Assembly (NCBI GenBank): GCA_900107365.1
Contig: FNPS01000006.1
Location: 63,452-127,451, forward strand
Length of the DNA: 64,000 nt
Direction of reading: 5' to 3'
Origin: Flavobacterium aquidurense
GTDB lineage: Bacteria; Bacteroidota; Bacteroidia; Flavobacteriales; Flavobacteriaceae
Position 1 is the stretch's first letter. Each line of letters starts with the position of its first letter. Below, in pieces: positions 8,321 to 17,086 of the stretch. The notes beneath the pieces are model-generated. The model did no database searches. It was not told where the DNA came from and worked only from the letters and a program-made list of their open reading frames with translations. A program made the translations under genes and the position numbers.

Positions 8321-9542
8321 AAAAATTATAATAAGTGCTTGTTTACTTATCTCGTTCGTTTCATTTGCTCAGCAGGGTACAGCTTCTCCTTATTCTTTTT
8401 ACGGAATTGGTGATGCAAGATTCAAAGGTACTCTTGAAAACAGGTCTATGGGTGGCGTATCAGTAGAGCAGGATAGTATTCACCTGAATATTGATAATCC
8501 TTCAAGTTATGCGAGTTTAAAACAAACTACATTTACGGTTGGAGGAAGTTTTGGAACATCTACATTAAAAAATACGAACCAATCTGAAAAAGCACAAAGA
8601 GCTACTTTTGATTATTTGGCAGTAGGAATACCGATGGGCAAATTTGGAGCAGCTTTTGGTTTGGTACCCTTATCTTCTGTTGGTTATAAAATCATGGATA
8701 ATAATTCTGATGTATCCGGTGCAACAAACAGTCAATTCGAAGGAAAAGGTGGTGTTAATAAGGTATTCTTTGGTTTGGGATATAAAATTTTACCAAATTG
8801 GAATATTGGAGCGGATGCACAATATAATTTTGGACAAATTACAACAACAAGTGTTGAAGGAATAACAGATGTTGCGAGTGCAACCCGAGAAACAAATCAA
8901 TCTGATTTATCAGGTTTGAATTTCAATATTGGTACGATGTATCAAAGAAAGATTTATAAAAAAACGACTTTATTTACTAGTTTAAGTTACACTTTTGCCA
9001 GTACTTTAAGATCGAATAATGCAAGAGTTATTTCGGTTTCAGGAGATCCTGATCCTTATCAATATCCATCAGTAGAAACAGATTTAAAATTACCTAATAA
9101 ATTAACGATTGGTCTTGGTATAGGAGAGGCAAGAAAATGGTTAGTTGGTACTACATTAGCTTTTCAGGGAGACGGACGCTATGCAAATTACTATAATGCT
9201 AGTGACGATGTACGTTACGAGAAGTATTCGAAATACGCAGTTGGAGGATATTATATTCCAAATTATACTTCGTTTTCAAATTACTTCAGTAGAATTACTT
9301 ACAGAGCTGGTTTGAAATATGAAAAAATTGGTTTGGTGGTTAATAATCAATCAATTAATGATGTTGGAATGACACTGGGAGCTGGTTTTCCTATTACAGG
9401 ATCTTTTTCAAATGTGAATTTAGGTCTTGAATTTGGTAAAAGAGGTACTACAGCTGCTGGTTTAATTCAGGAAAATTACTTCAATTTTAGTTTAAGCTTC
9501 TCTTTTAACGACAGATGGTTCGTGAAGAGTAAATTCAACTAA
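8313..9542 (+). CDS. Outer-membrane beta-barrel protein of unknown function
   Basis: 409 residues with a clear signal peptide (MIKKIIISACLLISFVSFAQ). The mature part opens with ASPYSFYGIGDARFKG and then alternates polar and aromatic residues in the manner of a beta-barrel, with several GLG and YxF stretches, ending WFVKSKFN. The NRSMGGVSV and NPSSYASL words recall FadL/OmpP1-like outer-membrane transport proteins of Bacteroidota, but that likeness is only suggestive. The start overlaps the coaX stop by 8 bases. It lies directly before lptC, so a role in envelope assembly or lipid traffic is possible; nothing in the sequence gives a substrate. Confidence 0.75.
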   Translation: MIKKIIISACLLISFVSFAQQGTASPYSFYGIGDARFKGTLENRSMGGVSVEQDSIHLNIDNPSSYASLKQTTFTVGGSFGTSTLKNTNQSEKAQRATFDYLAVGIPMGKFGAAFGLVPLSSVGYKIMDNNSDVSGATNSQFEGKGGVNKVFFGLGYKILPNWNIGADAQYNFGQITTTSVEGITDVASATRETNQSDLSGLNFNIGTMYQRKIYKKTTLFTSLSYTFASTLRSNNARVISVSGDPDPYQYPSVETDLKLPNKLTIGLGIGEARKWLVGTTLAFQGDGRYANYYNASDDVRYEKYSKYAVGGYYIPNYTSFSNYFSRITYRAGLKYEKIGLVVNNQSINDVGMTLGAGFPITGSFSNVNLGLEFGKRGTTAAGLIQENYFNFSLSFSFNDRWFVKSKFN

Positions 9543-9582
9543 TCATAAGCTTTTATGTTTTTTTAAGCTCGATACAATTTAC

Positions 9583-9590
9583 TACATTTG
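9583..9590 (+). promoter_or_regulatory. Candidate -7 box four bases before lptC start
   Basis: TACATTTG matches TAnnTTTG exactly and ends four bases before the lptC ATG, which would give an almost leaderless mRNA. No TTG is found at the expected -33 distance, so lptC may also be read from coaX. Confidence 0.45.
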
Positions 9591-9594
9591 GCAA

Positions 9595-10146
9595 ATGAAT
9601 TTACCAAAGAAATATATTATAAACGCTGTCACAGTTCTTGCTGTGACACTGTTTTTTGGGTGTGAAAGTAATTTTAAGGAAGTTCAAAAAATTAACTTTT
9701 CAGAATTTGTTCCAGGAAGTGATGCGGATACGGTTAGTATAAAATATACTGATTCAGGACGTATTACCGGAATTCTAAAAAGCCGAAAAATGCTGGATTA
9801 TTCTAATCTTGAATTTCCATTTACTGAATTCCCAAAAGGAATTGACGTTACACTTTATGATAAAAAACAAAAGCGTACTTTTATAAAATCAAATTATGCT
9901 GTTTCGTATAAAGAAACCGGAATTATAGATTTACAGGGAAAAGTGAAAATTACTTCAGAAACAGGTCAGATGCTCGAAACAGAGCAACTCTATTTTGATC
10001 AGAAAAATGAATGGTTTTATACTGAAAGAAAGTTCAAACTTACCGATGCTAAAGGTGTTTCATACGGTCAGGGAATCGATTTTAGTAAAGATTTTAAAGT
10101 GATAAATTCACAACGAATAACAGGCGAATTAGAAGCCAACGAATAA
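9595..10146 (+). CDS. lptC: LPS export ABC transporter periplasmic protein LptC (lipoprotein form)
   Basis: 183 residues with a lipobox at Cys23 (TLFFGC), unlike E. coli LptC, which has an uncleaved membrane anchor. The rest fits the LptC/OstA beta-jellyroll: SGRITGILKSRKMLDYSN, then GKVKITSETGQMLETEQLYFDQ, with the repeated strand pattern of the family. LptC takes lipopolysaccharide from LptBFG and passes it to the LptA bridge. The gene follows an outer-membrane protein gene and precedes a small membrane protein by 7 bases. The call rests on domain pattern and length; flavobacterial homologues in this context carry the same name. Confidence 0.85.
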   Translation: MNLPKKYIINAVTVLAVTLFFGCESNFKEVQKINFSEFVPGSDADTVSIKYTDSGRITGILKSRKMLDYSNLEFPFTEFPKGIDVTLYDKKQKRTFIKSNYAVSYKETGIIDLQGKVKITSETGQMLETEQLYFDQKNEWFYTERKFKLTDAKGVSYGQGIDFSKDFKVINSQRITGELEANE

Positions 10147-10153
10147 TATAATT

Positions 10154-10348
10154 ATGGGTTACTTAAAATATACACAATACGTTTACATTGCTTTCGCAGT
10201 TTACTTTATTTACGATGGAATTATAAAGTTAAATGAAGGTAGTGAGAATTACGCTTTGAGCTTTATCATTGCCGGAATGGCAGTTTTTATGTTTTTCTTC
10301 AGAAGAAAATTTGTTAAGAAATTTGATGATCGTAATAAAAAGCAGTAA
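10154..10348 (+). CDS. Small two-helix membrane protein in the lptC operon
   Basis: 64 residues: two hydrophobic helices (about 5-24 and 35-50) and a strongly basic tail (RRKFVKKFDDRNKKQ) that should lie in the cytoplasm. It starts 7 bases after lptC and ends 2 bases before the next gene, so it is almost certainly cotranscribed. I do not recognise the family. Tight packing between lptC and the CNNM/CBS gene suggests an envelope role, but that is only position. Confidence 0.7.
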   Translation: MGYLKYTQYVYIAFAVYFIYDGIIKLNEGSENYALSFIIAGMAVFMFFFRRKFVKKFDDRNKKQ

Positions 10349-10350
10349 AA

Positions 10351-11610
10351 ATGGAAATTAGTATTATAATACTTTGTTTAATACTATCAGCCTTTTTTTC
10401 AGGAATGGAAATAGCTTTTATTTCCTCGAACAAAATTTATCTCGGAATAGAAAAGAAACAAGATAATTTTGCTTCCCAAATTTTAACCAAACTTACAGAA
10501 AACCCCTCAAAATTTATTGCAGCAATGTTAATTGGTAACAATGTTGCGTTGGTAATTTACGGGTTTTTTATGGGTGATTTAGTACTAAGATGTATCACCA
10601 AATTAGGATATCATTTCTCTGATATAACCAGTTTATTGGTTCAGACTATAATTTCAACTTTTATTGTTTTAATTACGGCTGAATTCCTTCCGAAGGTTTT
10701 CTTTCAGATTTACGCCAATTCGTTAATTAAGATTTTGGCTGTCCCTGCTTATTTATTTTACAGGTTATTCTATTACATTTCAACTTTTTTTATCTGGATT
10801 TCAGATTTTGTTTTGAGGAAATTTTTCAAAACAGAAGGAGATCAGGTACAGTTGTATTTTAGTAAAGTGGAGCTGGGGAATTACATCACGGAACAAATGA
10901 ATTCTGTTGAAGATGACGAAGAGGTAGACTCTGAAATTCAGATTTTTCAAAATGCTCTGGAGTTTTCAGGTGTAAAAGCGCGTGACATTATGACGCCACG
11001 TACTGAAATTGTTGATATTGATTTATTTGATAGTATAACAGATCTGAAGGAGTTATTTATAGAGACCGGTTATTCTAAAATAGTGGTGAGCCAAAACTCG
11101 CTTGATGATATAGTAGGGTATGTGCATTCATTTGATTTATTTAAAAAGCCGAAAACAATAAAATCAGTTTTAATGACTGTGGAGTTTGTTCCTGAAACTA
11201 TTTTGATAAAGGATGCTTTGAATCTTTTGATTAAAAAGAGAAAAAATGTTGCCGTTGTTTTAGATGAATATGGAGGTACTTCCGGAATTATTACTATTGA
11301 AGATATTGTGGAGGAGTTATTTGGGGAAATTGAAGATGAACATGATTTAGATGAGGAATTAATTGAGCAGGAATTGGGTGAGGGTAAGTATTTGTTTTCT
11401 ACAAGATTAGATGTTGAATACCTGAATGAAACCTATAAATTAATGATTCCGGAAGAAGACTCATACGGTACTCTGGGAGGCTTTATTGTCAACTTTACCA
11501 AGGAAATTCCTCAAAAAGGAGAAGAAATTGTAATAGATAACTATCATTTTGTGATAGAAGAGGCAACAAATAAGAAAATTGAATTGGTAAAAATGACTAT
11601 AAAAGAGTGA
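10351..11610 (+). CDS. CNNM/CBS-domain membrane protein (hemolysin C/CorC family)
   Basis: 419 residues. Residues 1-180 hold three or four membrane helices of the CNNM (DUF21) domain (FFSGMEIAFISSNKIYLGIEKK is the diagnostic start). A CBS pair follows (about 205-330; ARDIMTPRTEIV, then VVLDEYGGTSGIITIEDIVEELFGEIEDEHD). The C-terminus is a CorC/HlyC domain (about 345-415; YGTLGGFIVN). Family members bind ATP-Mg through the CBS pair and are linked to Mg2+ or other cation efflux; the name hemolysin is historical. In Flavobacterium the gliding protein GldE belongs to this family, but this gene has no gldD next to it, so I do not assign that name. Confidence 0.88.
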   Translation: MEISIIILCLILSAFFSGMEIAFISSNKIYLGIEKKQDNFASQILTKLTENPSKFIAAMLIGNNVALVIYGFFMGDLVLRCITKLGYHFSDITSLLVQTIISTFIVLITAEFLPKVFFQIYANSLIKILAVPAYLFYRLFYYISTFFIWISDFVLRKFFKTEGDQVQLYFSKVELGNYITEQMNSVEDDEEVDSEIQIFQNALEFSGVKARDIMTPRTEIVDIDLFDSITDLKELFIETGYSKIVVSQNSLDDIVGYVHSFDLFKKPKTIKSVLMTVEFVPETILIKDALNLLIKKRKNVAVVLDEYGGTSGIITIEDIVEELFGEIEDEHDLDEELIEQELGEGKYLFSTRLDVEYLNETYKLMIPEEDSYGTLGGFIVNFTKEIPQKGEEIVIDNYHFVIEEATNKKIELVKMTIKE

Positions 11611-11658
11611 TTTCTTTTATTAATTGAAAAAATTGTGCAAAATAAATTGTTAGTTGTA

Positions 11659-11687
11659 TTGTTATTAACTAGATAATTGTATTTTCG
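11659..11687 (+). promoter_or_regulatory. Promoter of the PpiD-like gene
   Basis: TTG (11659-11661) is followed after 18 bases by TATTTTCG, one mismatch from TAnnTTTG. Transcription would start near 11691, which excludes an upstream start at 11677 and supports ATG 11719. Confidence 0.6.
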
Positions 11688-11718
11688 CAAACTGAATATA
11701 AAATTAACGATAATAAAA

Positions 11719-13818
11719 ATGGCAGTTTTAGCAAAAATTAGACAGCGTTCCGCTTTATTGATAGGAGTTATTGCACTTGCATTATTTGCATTTATAATAC
11801 AAGATCTATTCACTAGAGGAACATTTGGTCAAAGTTCAAAAGATGTGGGAAGCATCGATGGAAAAGATATTTCATTTGAAGACTTTAGAGTTAAAGTTAG
11901 TAATGTTGAAAAAAGTGGGCAAGGGATAACTTCCACTGAAGCTGCAAACAGAGTTTGGGATCAAGAAGTTTCAATCGCATTATTATCAACTCAGTTTGAT
12001 AAATTAGGATTGAGAGTTGGAGAAAAACACTTAATTGAAGTTTTGAAAGCAGATCCAAATATTGGAAAAAATCCAATGTTTTTAAATGCAGCAGGTATGT
12101 TTGACGTTGTGAAATTCAAAGAGTATTTCAAAACAAATCCTGAGGCAGCACAATACATTTCTGCAAAAGAAAAAGATGCTGAATTAAATGCAAAATTTCA
12201 AATCTACAACACGTTAATTAAATCTGGACTTTACACAACTGCTAGTGAAGGAAAGTTGAAATACGAAATGGAAGCTAACAAAGTAAACTTTGCTTATGCT
12301 GGTGCATTGTATTCTTCTATTAAAGATAGTGATGTAAAAGTTTCTGATGATGAAATTGTTGATTATATGAAGAAAAACGAGAAAAAATTCAAAGCGGATG
12401 AAACTCGTGAAATTCAATATGTTTTAGTAGAAGATAAAGCTTCAAAAGAAGATGAGGCTGAAATCAAAGCTAAAATCACAGGATTATTAAACGGAAGTGT
12501 TGTTTACAACGCTAAAACTGGTAAAAATGATACATTGGCAGGTTTTAGAAACGCAACGAATGTAGCTGAATTTGTAAACGCGAATTCTGATGTTCCTTAT
12601 GATTCTACTTACGTACCTAAAAATAGTTTGCCTGCAGTAGATGCGGATAAATTATTCAGTTTGCCTGCTGGAGCAATTTACGGACCTTATGTTTTTGGAA
12701 GATACTACGCAATTTCTAAATCTTTAGGATTTAAAGCTGGAGTAAATGCAAAAGCAAGTCATATCTTAATTGCTTATGAAGGTTCTCAAACGCCAAGTCC
12801 AAAAGAAAAAAGAACTAAAGAAGAAGCTAAAGCTAAAGCAGAAGAAATTTTAGCTCAGGTTCAGGCTAATCCTGATAGTTTCATGATGTTGGCTTTTACA
12901 AGTTCTGATGATTCATCTGCACAACAAGGTGGTGATTTAGGATATTTTGGTCCAAATCAAATGGTGAAACCATTCAATGATTTTGTATTCAATAACGGAA
13001 TTGGAAAAATTGGTTTAGTAGAAACTCCTTTTGGTTTCCATATTATCAAAATTACTGATAAACAAGACGGAATTCGTTTGGCTACAATCGCTCAAAAAAT
13101 TGAGCCATCTGAAGCTACTTCTGATAAAGTATTTACATTAGCAACTAAATTCGAAATGGATGCTGCTAATAAAGATTTCGTTGCTACAGCAAAAGAATTA
13201 GGTTTAAAAGTAGCTGCTCCGGTAACGGCTAAAGCTATGGATGAGCAGTTTGGTCCTTTAGGAAACCAACGTAACATCATCAGATGGGCATATGACAAAG
13301 AAACAAGCAAAGGCGATGTGAAACGTTTTGAAATTGCTAATATTGGTCACGTAATTGCACAATACAAAAGCGAAAACAAATCAGGTTTAGTATCGGTTAC
13401 TTTAGCAAGACCATATGTTGAGCCAATCTTGAAAAATAAGAAAAAAGCTGAAATCCTTAAAGCTAAATTGACAGGTTCAACTATTGAAGCTGTTGCAAAA
13501 AGCGCTGGTGTAGCGGTTCAACAAGCAACAAATGTTACAATGGATAACCCGGTTTTACCAGGTGGAGTTGGGCAAGAGCCAAAAGTTGTTGGTAATGCAT
13601 TTGCATTAGCTGCAAACAAAATCTCTGCTCCAATTGAAGGAAATACAGGTGTATATGTTGTAAAAAACATCAGTACTGTAAAAGCTCCTGCAATTGCTAA
13701 TCATGCAGAGTATGTTGCTAAAGTAAAAGCTCAAAGCGCATCTGATGCAAACAGAATTTTACCAGCGTTGAAAAACAATGCTAAAATTGAAGATAACAGA
13801 CTGCAATTTAACTACTAG
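11719..13818 (+). CDS. PpiD-like periplasmic peptidylprolyl isomerase / foldase
   Basis: 699 residues from ATG 11719. MAVLAKIRQRSALLIGVIAL gives an uncleaved N-terminal membrane anchor (about 11-30) as in PpiD. A SurA-type N-domain follows (about 40-220) and a parvulin rotamase domain (about 340-455; AKASHILIAYEG, then GGDLGYFGPNQMVKPFNDFVF). A long C-terminal domain completes the protein. Known PpiD and SurA proteins help outer-membrane proteins fold in the periplasm. An upstream start at 11677 would lie before the predicted transcription start and is rejected. It is the last gene of the coaX-to-foldase group and is closed by a strong terminator. Confidence 0.88.
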   Translation: MAVLAKIRQRSALLIGVIALALFAFIIQDLFTRGTFGQSSKDVGSIDGKDISFEDFRVKVSNVEKSGQGITSTEAANRVWDQEVSIALLSTQFDKLGLRVGEKHLIEVLKADPNIGKNPMFLNAAGMFDVVKFKEYFKTNPEAAQYISAKEKDAELNAKFQIYNTLIKSGLYTTASEGKLKYEMEANKVNFAYAGALYSSIKDSDVKVSDDEIVDYMKKNEKKFKADETREIQYVLVEDKASKEDEAEIKAKITGLLNGSVVYNAKTGKNDTLAGFRNATNVAEFVNANSDVPYDSTYVPKNSLPAVDADKLFSLPAGAIYGPYVFGRYYAISKSLGFKAGVNAKASHILIAYEGSQTPSPKEKRTKEEAKAKAEEILAQVQANPDSFMMLAFTSSDDSSAQQGGDLGYFGPNQMVKPFNDFVFNNGIGKIGLVETPFGFHIIKITDKQDGIRLATIAQKIEPSEATSDKVFTLATKFEMDAANKDFVATAKELGLKVAAPVTAKAMDEQFGPLGNQRNIIRWAYDKETSKGDVKRFEIANIGHVIAQYKSENKSGLVSVTLARPYVEPILKNKKKAEILKAKLTGSTIEAVAKSAGVAVQQATNVTMDNPVLPGGVGQEPKVVGNAFALAANKISAPIEGNTGVYVVKNISTVKAPAIANHAEYVAKVKAQSASDANRILPALKNNAKIEDNRLQFNY

Positions 13819-13841
13819 TATTTAGTACTTAATTACGATAT

Positions 13842-13880
13842 AAAACCCGAAACATTTTAAATGTTTCGGGTTTTCTTTTT
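13842..13880 (+). terminator. Terminator of the PpiD-like gene
   Basis: A stem of about 14 bp (AAAACCCGAAACAT and complement) around a short AT-rich loop, followed by TTTTCTTTTT. The rest of the gap to 14084 shows no feature I can name. Confidence 0.85.
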
Positions 13881-14084
13881 TAAACGCTTTTTGTACTAAT
13901 TACCTACTCTTTTTCTTTAATTATATAGGAATAATCGAAATATAATTTAAAAAATTTGTGATATTCAAAATTATACAGTTAATTTGCTCGAATTTTTGTT
14001 TTAGGAAAGTTAAGTTGATTTAATGAGTGTTAAATAAAAATTGAGAAAAAATGATAAAAAATTACCTTAATAATCAAGTGTTTA

Positions 14085-14528
14085 ATGTTTTTTGTGTTTA
14101 ATCTTTTTAAAAGGAAGCCTAGAGTATATTCCAAAATTGAGAATCATATTTATGGAATAATAACGGAGCTTTTAAAAGTAAGCAGTACCGACATCAATGT
14201 TGATGAGCTGGGAGGTAAGTACTATTTAAGTAATGAAGAACAACATTTTAAAGTTACTATTTTAAGTAACGATTATGTTATTAGGTTAACTAATACTCGT
14301 GATTCTGTTGCTGAAAAGTACGATAAGATTTTTGTGGAAGATGTTTTAAAAGCAGTAAAAGAAGAAAAACATCGGCGGATGGAGTTAGTATATGATTCGA
14401 TCAATAATAGTATCGAAAAAATGGCCGAACGTTTACACAATACACTCATAGAATCTAATGAGCAGGAAAGTCAGAAGGTTCGTCGTTTAGAGACGAAACA
14501 TATTAAAAACAAAAAAGTGAATTATTAA
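14085..14528 (+). CDS. Hypothetical cytosolic protein
   Basis: 147 residues, no signal peptide or membrane helix beyond the short hydrophobic start MFFVFNLF. The first 90 residues look like a small alpha/beta domain (YYLSNEEQHFKVTILSNDYVIRLTN); the rest (about 90-147) is highly charged and probably helical or coiled coil, ending in a lysine-rich tail. I do not recognise the family. A different 16-codon frame starts at 14050 and ends at 14100, overlapping this start; whether it matters is unknown. The gene stands alone between two terminators. Coding potential is judged from length, composition and the well-placed terminator. Confidence 0.6.
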   Translation: MFFVFNLFKRKPRVYSKIENHIYGIITELLKVSSTDINVDELGGKYYLSNEEQHFKVTILSNDYVIRLTNTRDSVAEKYDKIFVEDVLKAVKEEKHRRMELVYDSINNSIEKMAERLHNTLIESNEQESQKVRRLETKHIKNKKVNY

Positions 14529-14546
14529 ATTCACTTTTTTGTTTTT
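14505..14546. terminator. Bidirectional terminator overlapping the end of the hypothetical gene
   Basis: A perfect 18-bp stem (AAAAACAAAAAAGTGAAT and its complement) with a 6-base loop. It overlaps the last 24 bases of the rightward gene and lies 14 bases beyond the stop of the leftward GHMP kinase, so it can serve both. Confidence 0.8.
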
Positions 14547-14560
14547 AATAGTATCGCAAT

Positions 14561-15481
14561 TTACATCTGTAAAATCATTTCATCATAAGTAAGGATTGTT
14601 TCATATCCTTTACTGGTAAAATAGTCCTTTGGATTCTCTTTTGAAACTGCCATTACAAAATCTCCGCCCCAGGCACCGAGACTTTTTATAACGCCATTAA
14701 AATTGGGAAAAGCAATTTCTTTAATCGTTTCTAGTTCCAGAATATTGCTCAAATGTATTTCATGTTTTTCTACAAAATGTGCAAACTCATTCAGTGTTTT
14801 TGCTTCGAGAATAGCCTTAGTTATTTTATTGTTATCCAAAATGTTTTCAGCTAAATTTTCATTTTTATTATTGTAATAAGCATTGATAGCTGCTTTACTA
14901 CTTTGTTTTTTATTTAGGTAAACAAAAAATATATTTTTAGTGAAATCAGGATTAAATTCTGTTTTTTCTACAATTGGTAAATTTTGCTCTAATTGGTAGA
15001 TAATAGGGGTACTGTTTTGAGCGCAGGCAATATCATATCCACTGCCTCCAAAACTATTCTTAAGTAGTGTGTACGCATCGATTTTGGTCCACTGTGCAAT
15101 GTTGTTTAATAAGGTGGAGGAAGTGCCTAATCCCCAGTTTTTTGGAAATGTAAGATGTGTACTAATTTGGTATCCATCAGCATTACTAATAAAATCAGGA
15201 TTTAAAAGATAAGCTTCATGTAAGATGGTAGTCAACGTAGTTTTTACAGTTTCGATTTTTGTGTCAACATTGCTGATGATTTCTGAAAAGGAAATAGAGT
15301 CTTCAAACCAAAGATGATCATCAAAATTGTAGCTTTTCCATATTATTTCTTTGTTAAAAGCTTTTTCAACAACTAAATCCTGACCAAATTTTGTGGGTAA
15401 TGCAAATGCTTTAGCACCATCTAAAACTAGATATTCACCTGTTATTAAAAGTTTTCCGTTACTGTAAAAGGTCTCTTTCAT
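14561..15481 (-). CDS. GYDIA-family GHMP kinase (mevalonate-pathway type)
   Basis: 306 residues. The N-terminus KLLITGEYLVLDGAKAFALPT is the classic start of GHMP kinases of the mevalonate branch. The glycine/serine ATP loop is WGLGTSSTLL (about residues 115-125), and SGYDIACAQ gives the family its name. The C-terminus has a third GHMP motif (SLGAWGGDFVMA). It lies next to HMG-CoA reductase on the same strand, so mevalonate kinase or phosphomevalonate kinase is the likely activity; which one cannot be read. No lipid anchor or signal. A 101-base gap with a hairpin repeat separates it from mvaA, so it may be cotranscribed or partly insulated. Confidence 0.83.
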   Translation of the reverse strand: MKETFYSNGKLLITGEYLVLDGAKAFALPTKFGQDLVVEKAFNKEIIWKSYNFDDHLWFEDSISFSEIISNVDTKIETVKTTLTTILHEAYLLNPDFISNADGYQISTHLTFPKNWGLGTSSTLLNNIAQWTKIDAYTLLKNSFGGSGYDIACAQNSTPIIYQLEQNLPIVEKTEFNPDFTKNIFFVYLNKKQSSKAAINAYYNNKNENLAENILDNNKITKAILEAKTLNEFAHFVEKHEIHLSNILELETIKEIAFPNFNGVIKSLGAWGGDFVMAVSKENPKDYFTSKGYETILTYDEMILQM

Positions 15482-15517
15482 TCTGTATTTTTTAACCCTG
15501 ATATATCATATTATAAT

Positions 15518-15555
15518 AAATTCCAAATCCCAACAATAATTGGAATTTGGGATTT
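15518..15555. repeat. AAATTCC/GGAATTT hairpin repeat between mvaA and the GHMP kinase
   Basis: A 16-base arm AAATTCCAAATCCCAA and an arm TTGGAATTTGGGATTT pair at 15 of 16 positions (one wobble) around loop CAATAA. A near-identical hairpin lies at 33469. It sits in the 3' flank of mvaA. Confidence 0.7.
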
Positions 15556-15582
15556 TATTCGAAACTATAATATTTGGAATTT

Positions 15583-16905
15583 TTATTTATTTTCTTTTCT
15601 TAAGTTTTCGATAAATTCAACTACAGCACTATGAGAAACAGCATTTTTCTTAAAATGAGATTTAATTAAATGGCGCTCTTCTTCGTTGGCTTCAAATTGA
15701 TTAATGATATTATTTAAGTGCATTTTCATATGACCTTCCTGAATTCCGGTTGTGGTTAAAGAACGTAAAGCGGCAAAATTTTGCGCCAAACCTGCAACGG
15801 CAACAATTTCCATTAGTTCTTGTGCTGAAGGTTTTTCCAGCATTTCTAAACACAATTTTACCAACGGATGCAAGGAAGTAAGTCCGCCGACAGTTCCTAA
15901 GGCAAGTGGAATTTCTAACCAAAAAGTAAATGTTCCGTTTTCGATTTTGGCATGTGATAAACTCGCATATTGACCATTTTTTGAAGCATAGGCGTGTACT
16001 CCGGCTTCGACAGCCCTAAAGTCATTTCCTGTGGCCAGAATTACAGCATCAACTCCATTCATGATACCTTTATTATGCGTTACCGCTCTAAAAGGTTCCA
16101 CTTCGGCAATTTGAACAGCCTGAACAAAACGTTCGGCAAAATCTTGTGGATTAGTGATATGTTTTTCGGTTAGATCTTCAATTGGGCATGAAACTTCTGC
16201 TCTTACAAGGCAATTCGGAACATAATTGGATAAAATGCTCATAATTACTTTTATAGTTTCGTCATCTGAAAAGAGATCAGATTGCTGAAATTCTTCTTTT
16301 AAAGTCGTAGCAAATTGTTCTAAACAGGAATTAATGAAATTTGCACCCATACTGTCTTTCGTCTCGAAAGTCGCATGCAGCTGAAAGTAATTTTCAAGTA
16401 AACTTCTTTTGTCTTTAAGCTTAATATCTAAAATTCCGCCACCACGTTGTTGCATATTTTTGGTTATGCTTTGCGTTTCAGAGAAGAATTTAGGTTTTAT
16501 CTGTTCGAAAAAAAATTGCAGTTTTTCAGCATCTCCATTAAATGTAAAATGAACCTGCCCAATTTTTTCGGTGTTAATAACTGTTGTTTTAAATCCTCCA
16601 CGGGTTGCCCAAAATTTTGCCGATTTTGATGCTGCGGCCACAACTGAACTTTCTTCAATTGCCATTGGGATGGTTTTATATTTTCCGTTGATTAAAAAAT
16701 TAGGAGCAACTCCAAGTGGAATATAAAAATTTGTAATGGTATTTTCGATGAATTCGTCATGCAATTGTTGAAGCTTCTCATCTGAATTCCAGTAATTTCT
16801 TATGATATTAAGTGCTTCATTTGGGGTAGAAAAATATTCATTGGCAATCCAGTTTATTTTTTCTTTTTTGGATAATTTAGAGAATCCAGCAACAGCATTG
16901 TTCAT
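15583..16905 (-). CDS. mvaA: Hydroxymethylglutaryl-CoA reductase, class II
   Basis: 440 residues. HMG-CoA reductase converts HMG-CoA to mevalonate for isoprenoid synthesis (menaquinone, undecaprenyl phosphate, carotenoids). Catalytic residues can be placed: Glu84 in IEESSVVAAAS, Lys279 in HNKGIMNG, Asp295 in TGNDFRAVEA and His392 in QEGHMKMH, with the spacing of the Pseudomonas mevalonii enzyme. No membrane domain is present, as expected for class II. Class II enzymes are often called degradative, but in Bacteroidota they are thought to act in synthesis; the kinase next door supports this. A clean promoter lies upstream. Confidence 0.95.
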   Translation of the reverse strand: MNNAVAGFSKLSKKEKINWIANEYFSTPNEALNIIRNYWNSDEKLQQLHDEFIENTITNFYIPLGVAPNFLINGKYKTIPMAIEESSVVAAASKSAKFWATRGGFKTTVINTEKIGQVHFTFNGDAEKLQFFFEQIKPKFFSETQSITKNMQQRGGGILDIKLKDKRSLLENYFQLHATFETKDSMGANFINSCLEQFATTLKEEFQQSDLFSDDETIKVIMSILSNYVPNCLVRAEVSCPIEDLTEKHITNPQDFAERFVQAVQIAEVEPFRAVTHNKGIMNGVDAVILATGNDFRAVEAGVHAYASKNGQYASLSHAKIENGTFTFWLEIPLALGTVGGLTSLHPLVKLCLEMLEKPSAQELMEIVAVAGLAQNFAALRSLTTTGIQEGHMKMHLNNIINQFEANEEERHLIKSHFKKNAVSHSAVVEFIENLRKENK

Positions 16906-16934
16906 TTTCAGTATATTAAATAATAATGTAGCGA

Positions 16935-16966
16935 CAAAGATACCAATTTAAGAGTTTTGTTTGCAA
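16935..16966 (-). promoter_or_regulatory. Promoter of mvaA
   Basis: Minus strand: TTG (16964-16966), 21 bases, then TATCTTTG (16935-16942), an exact fit to the Bacteroidota consensus, 29 bases before the mvaA start. Confidence 0.85.
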
Positions 16967-17086
16967 TCTATTTGAAGTTTGAAAAGTACGCAATCGTTAT
17001 TTTTTTTAACATTTAACACTTAAAATGTGTATTATGTTTATTTTTTTTACTAAAATTGGGCTCTTTTTATATTTAAAATAATTCTA

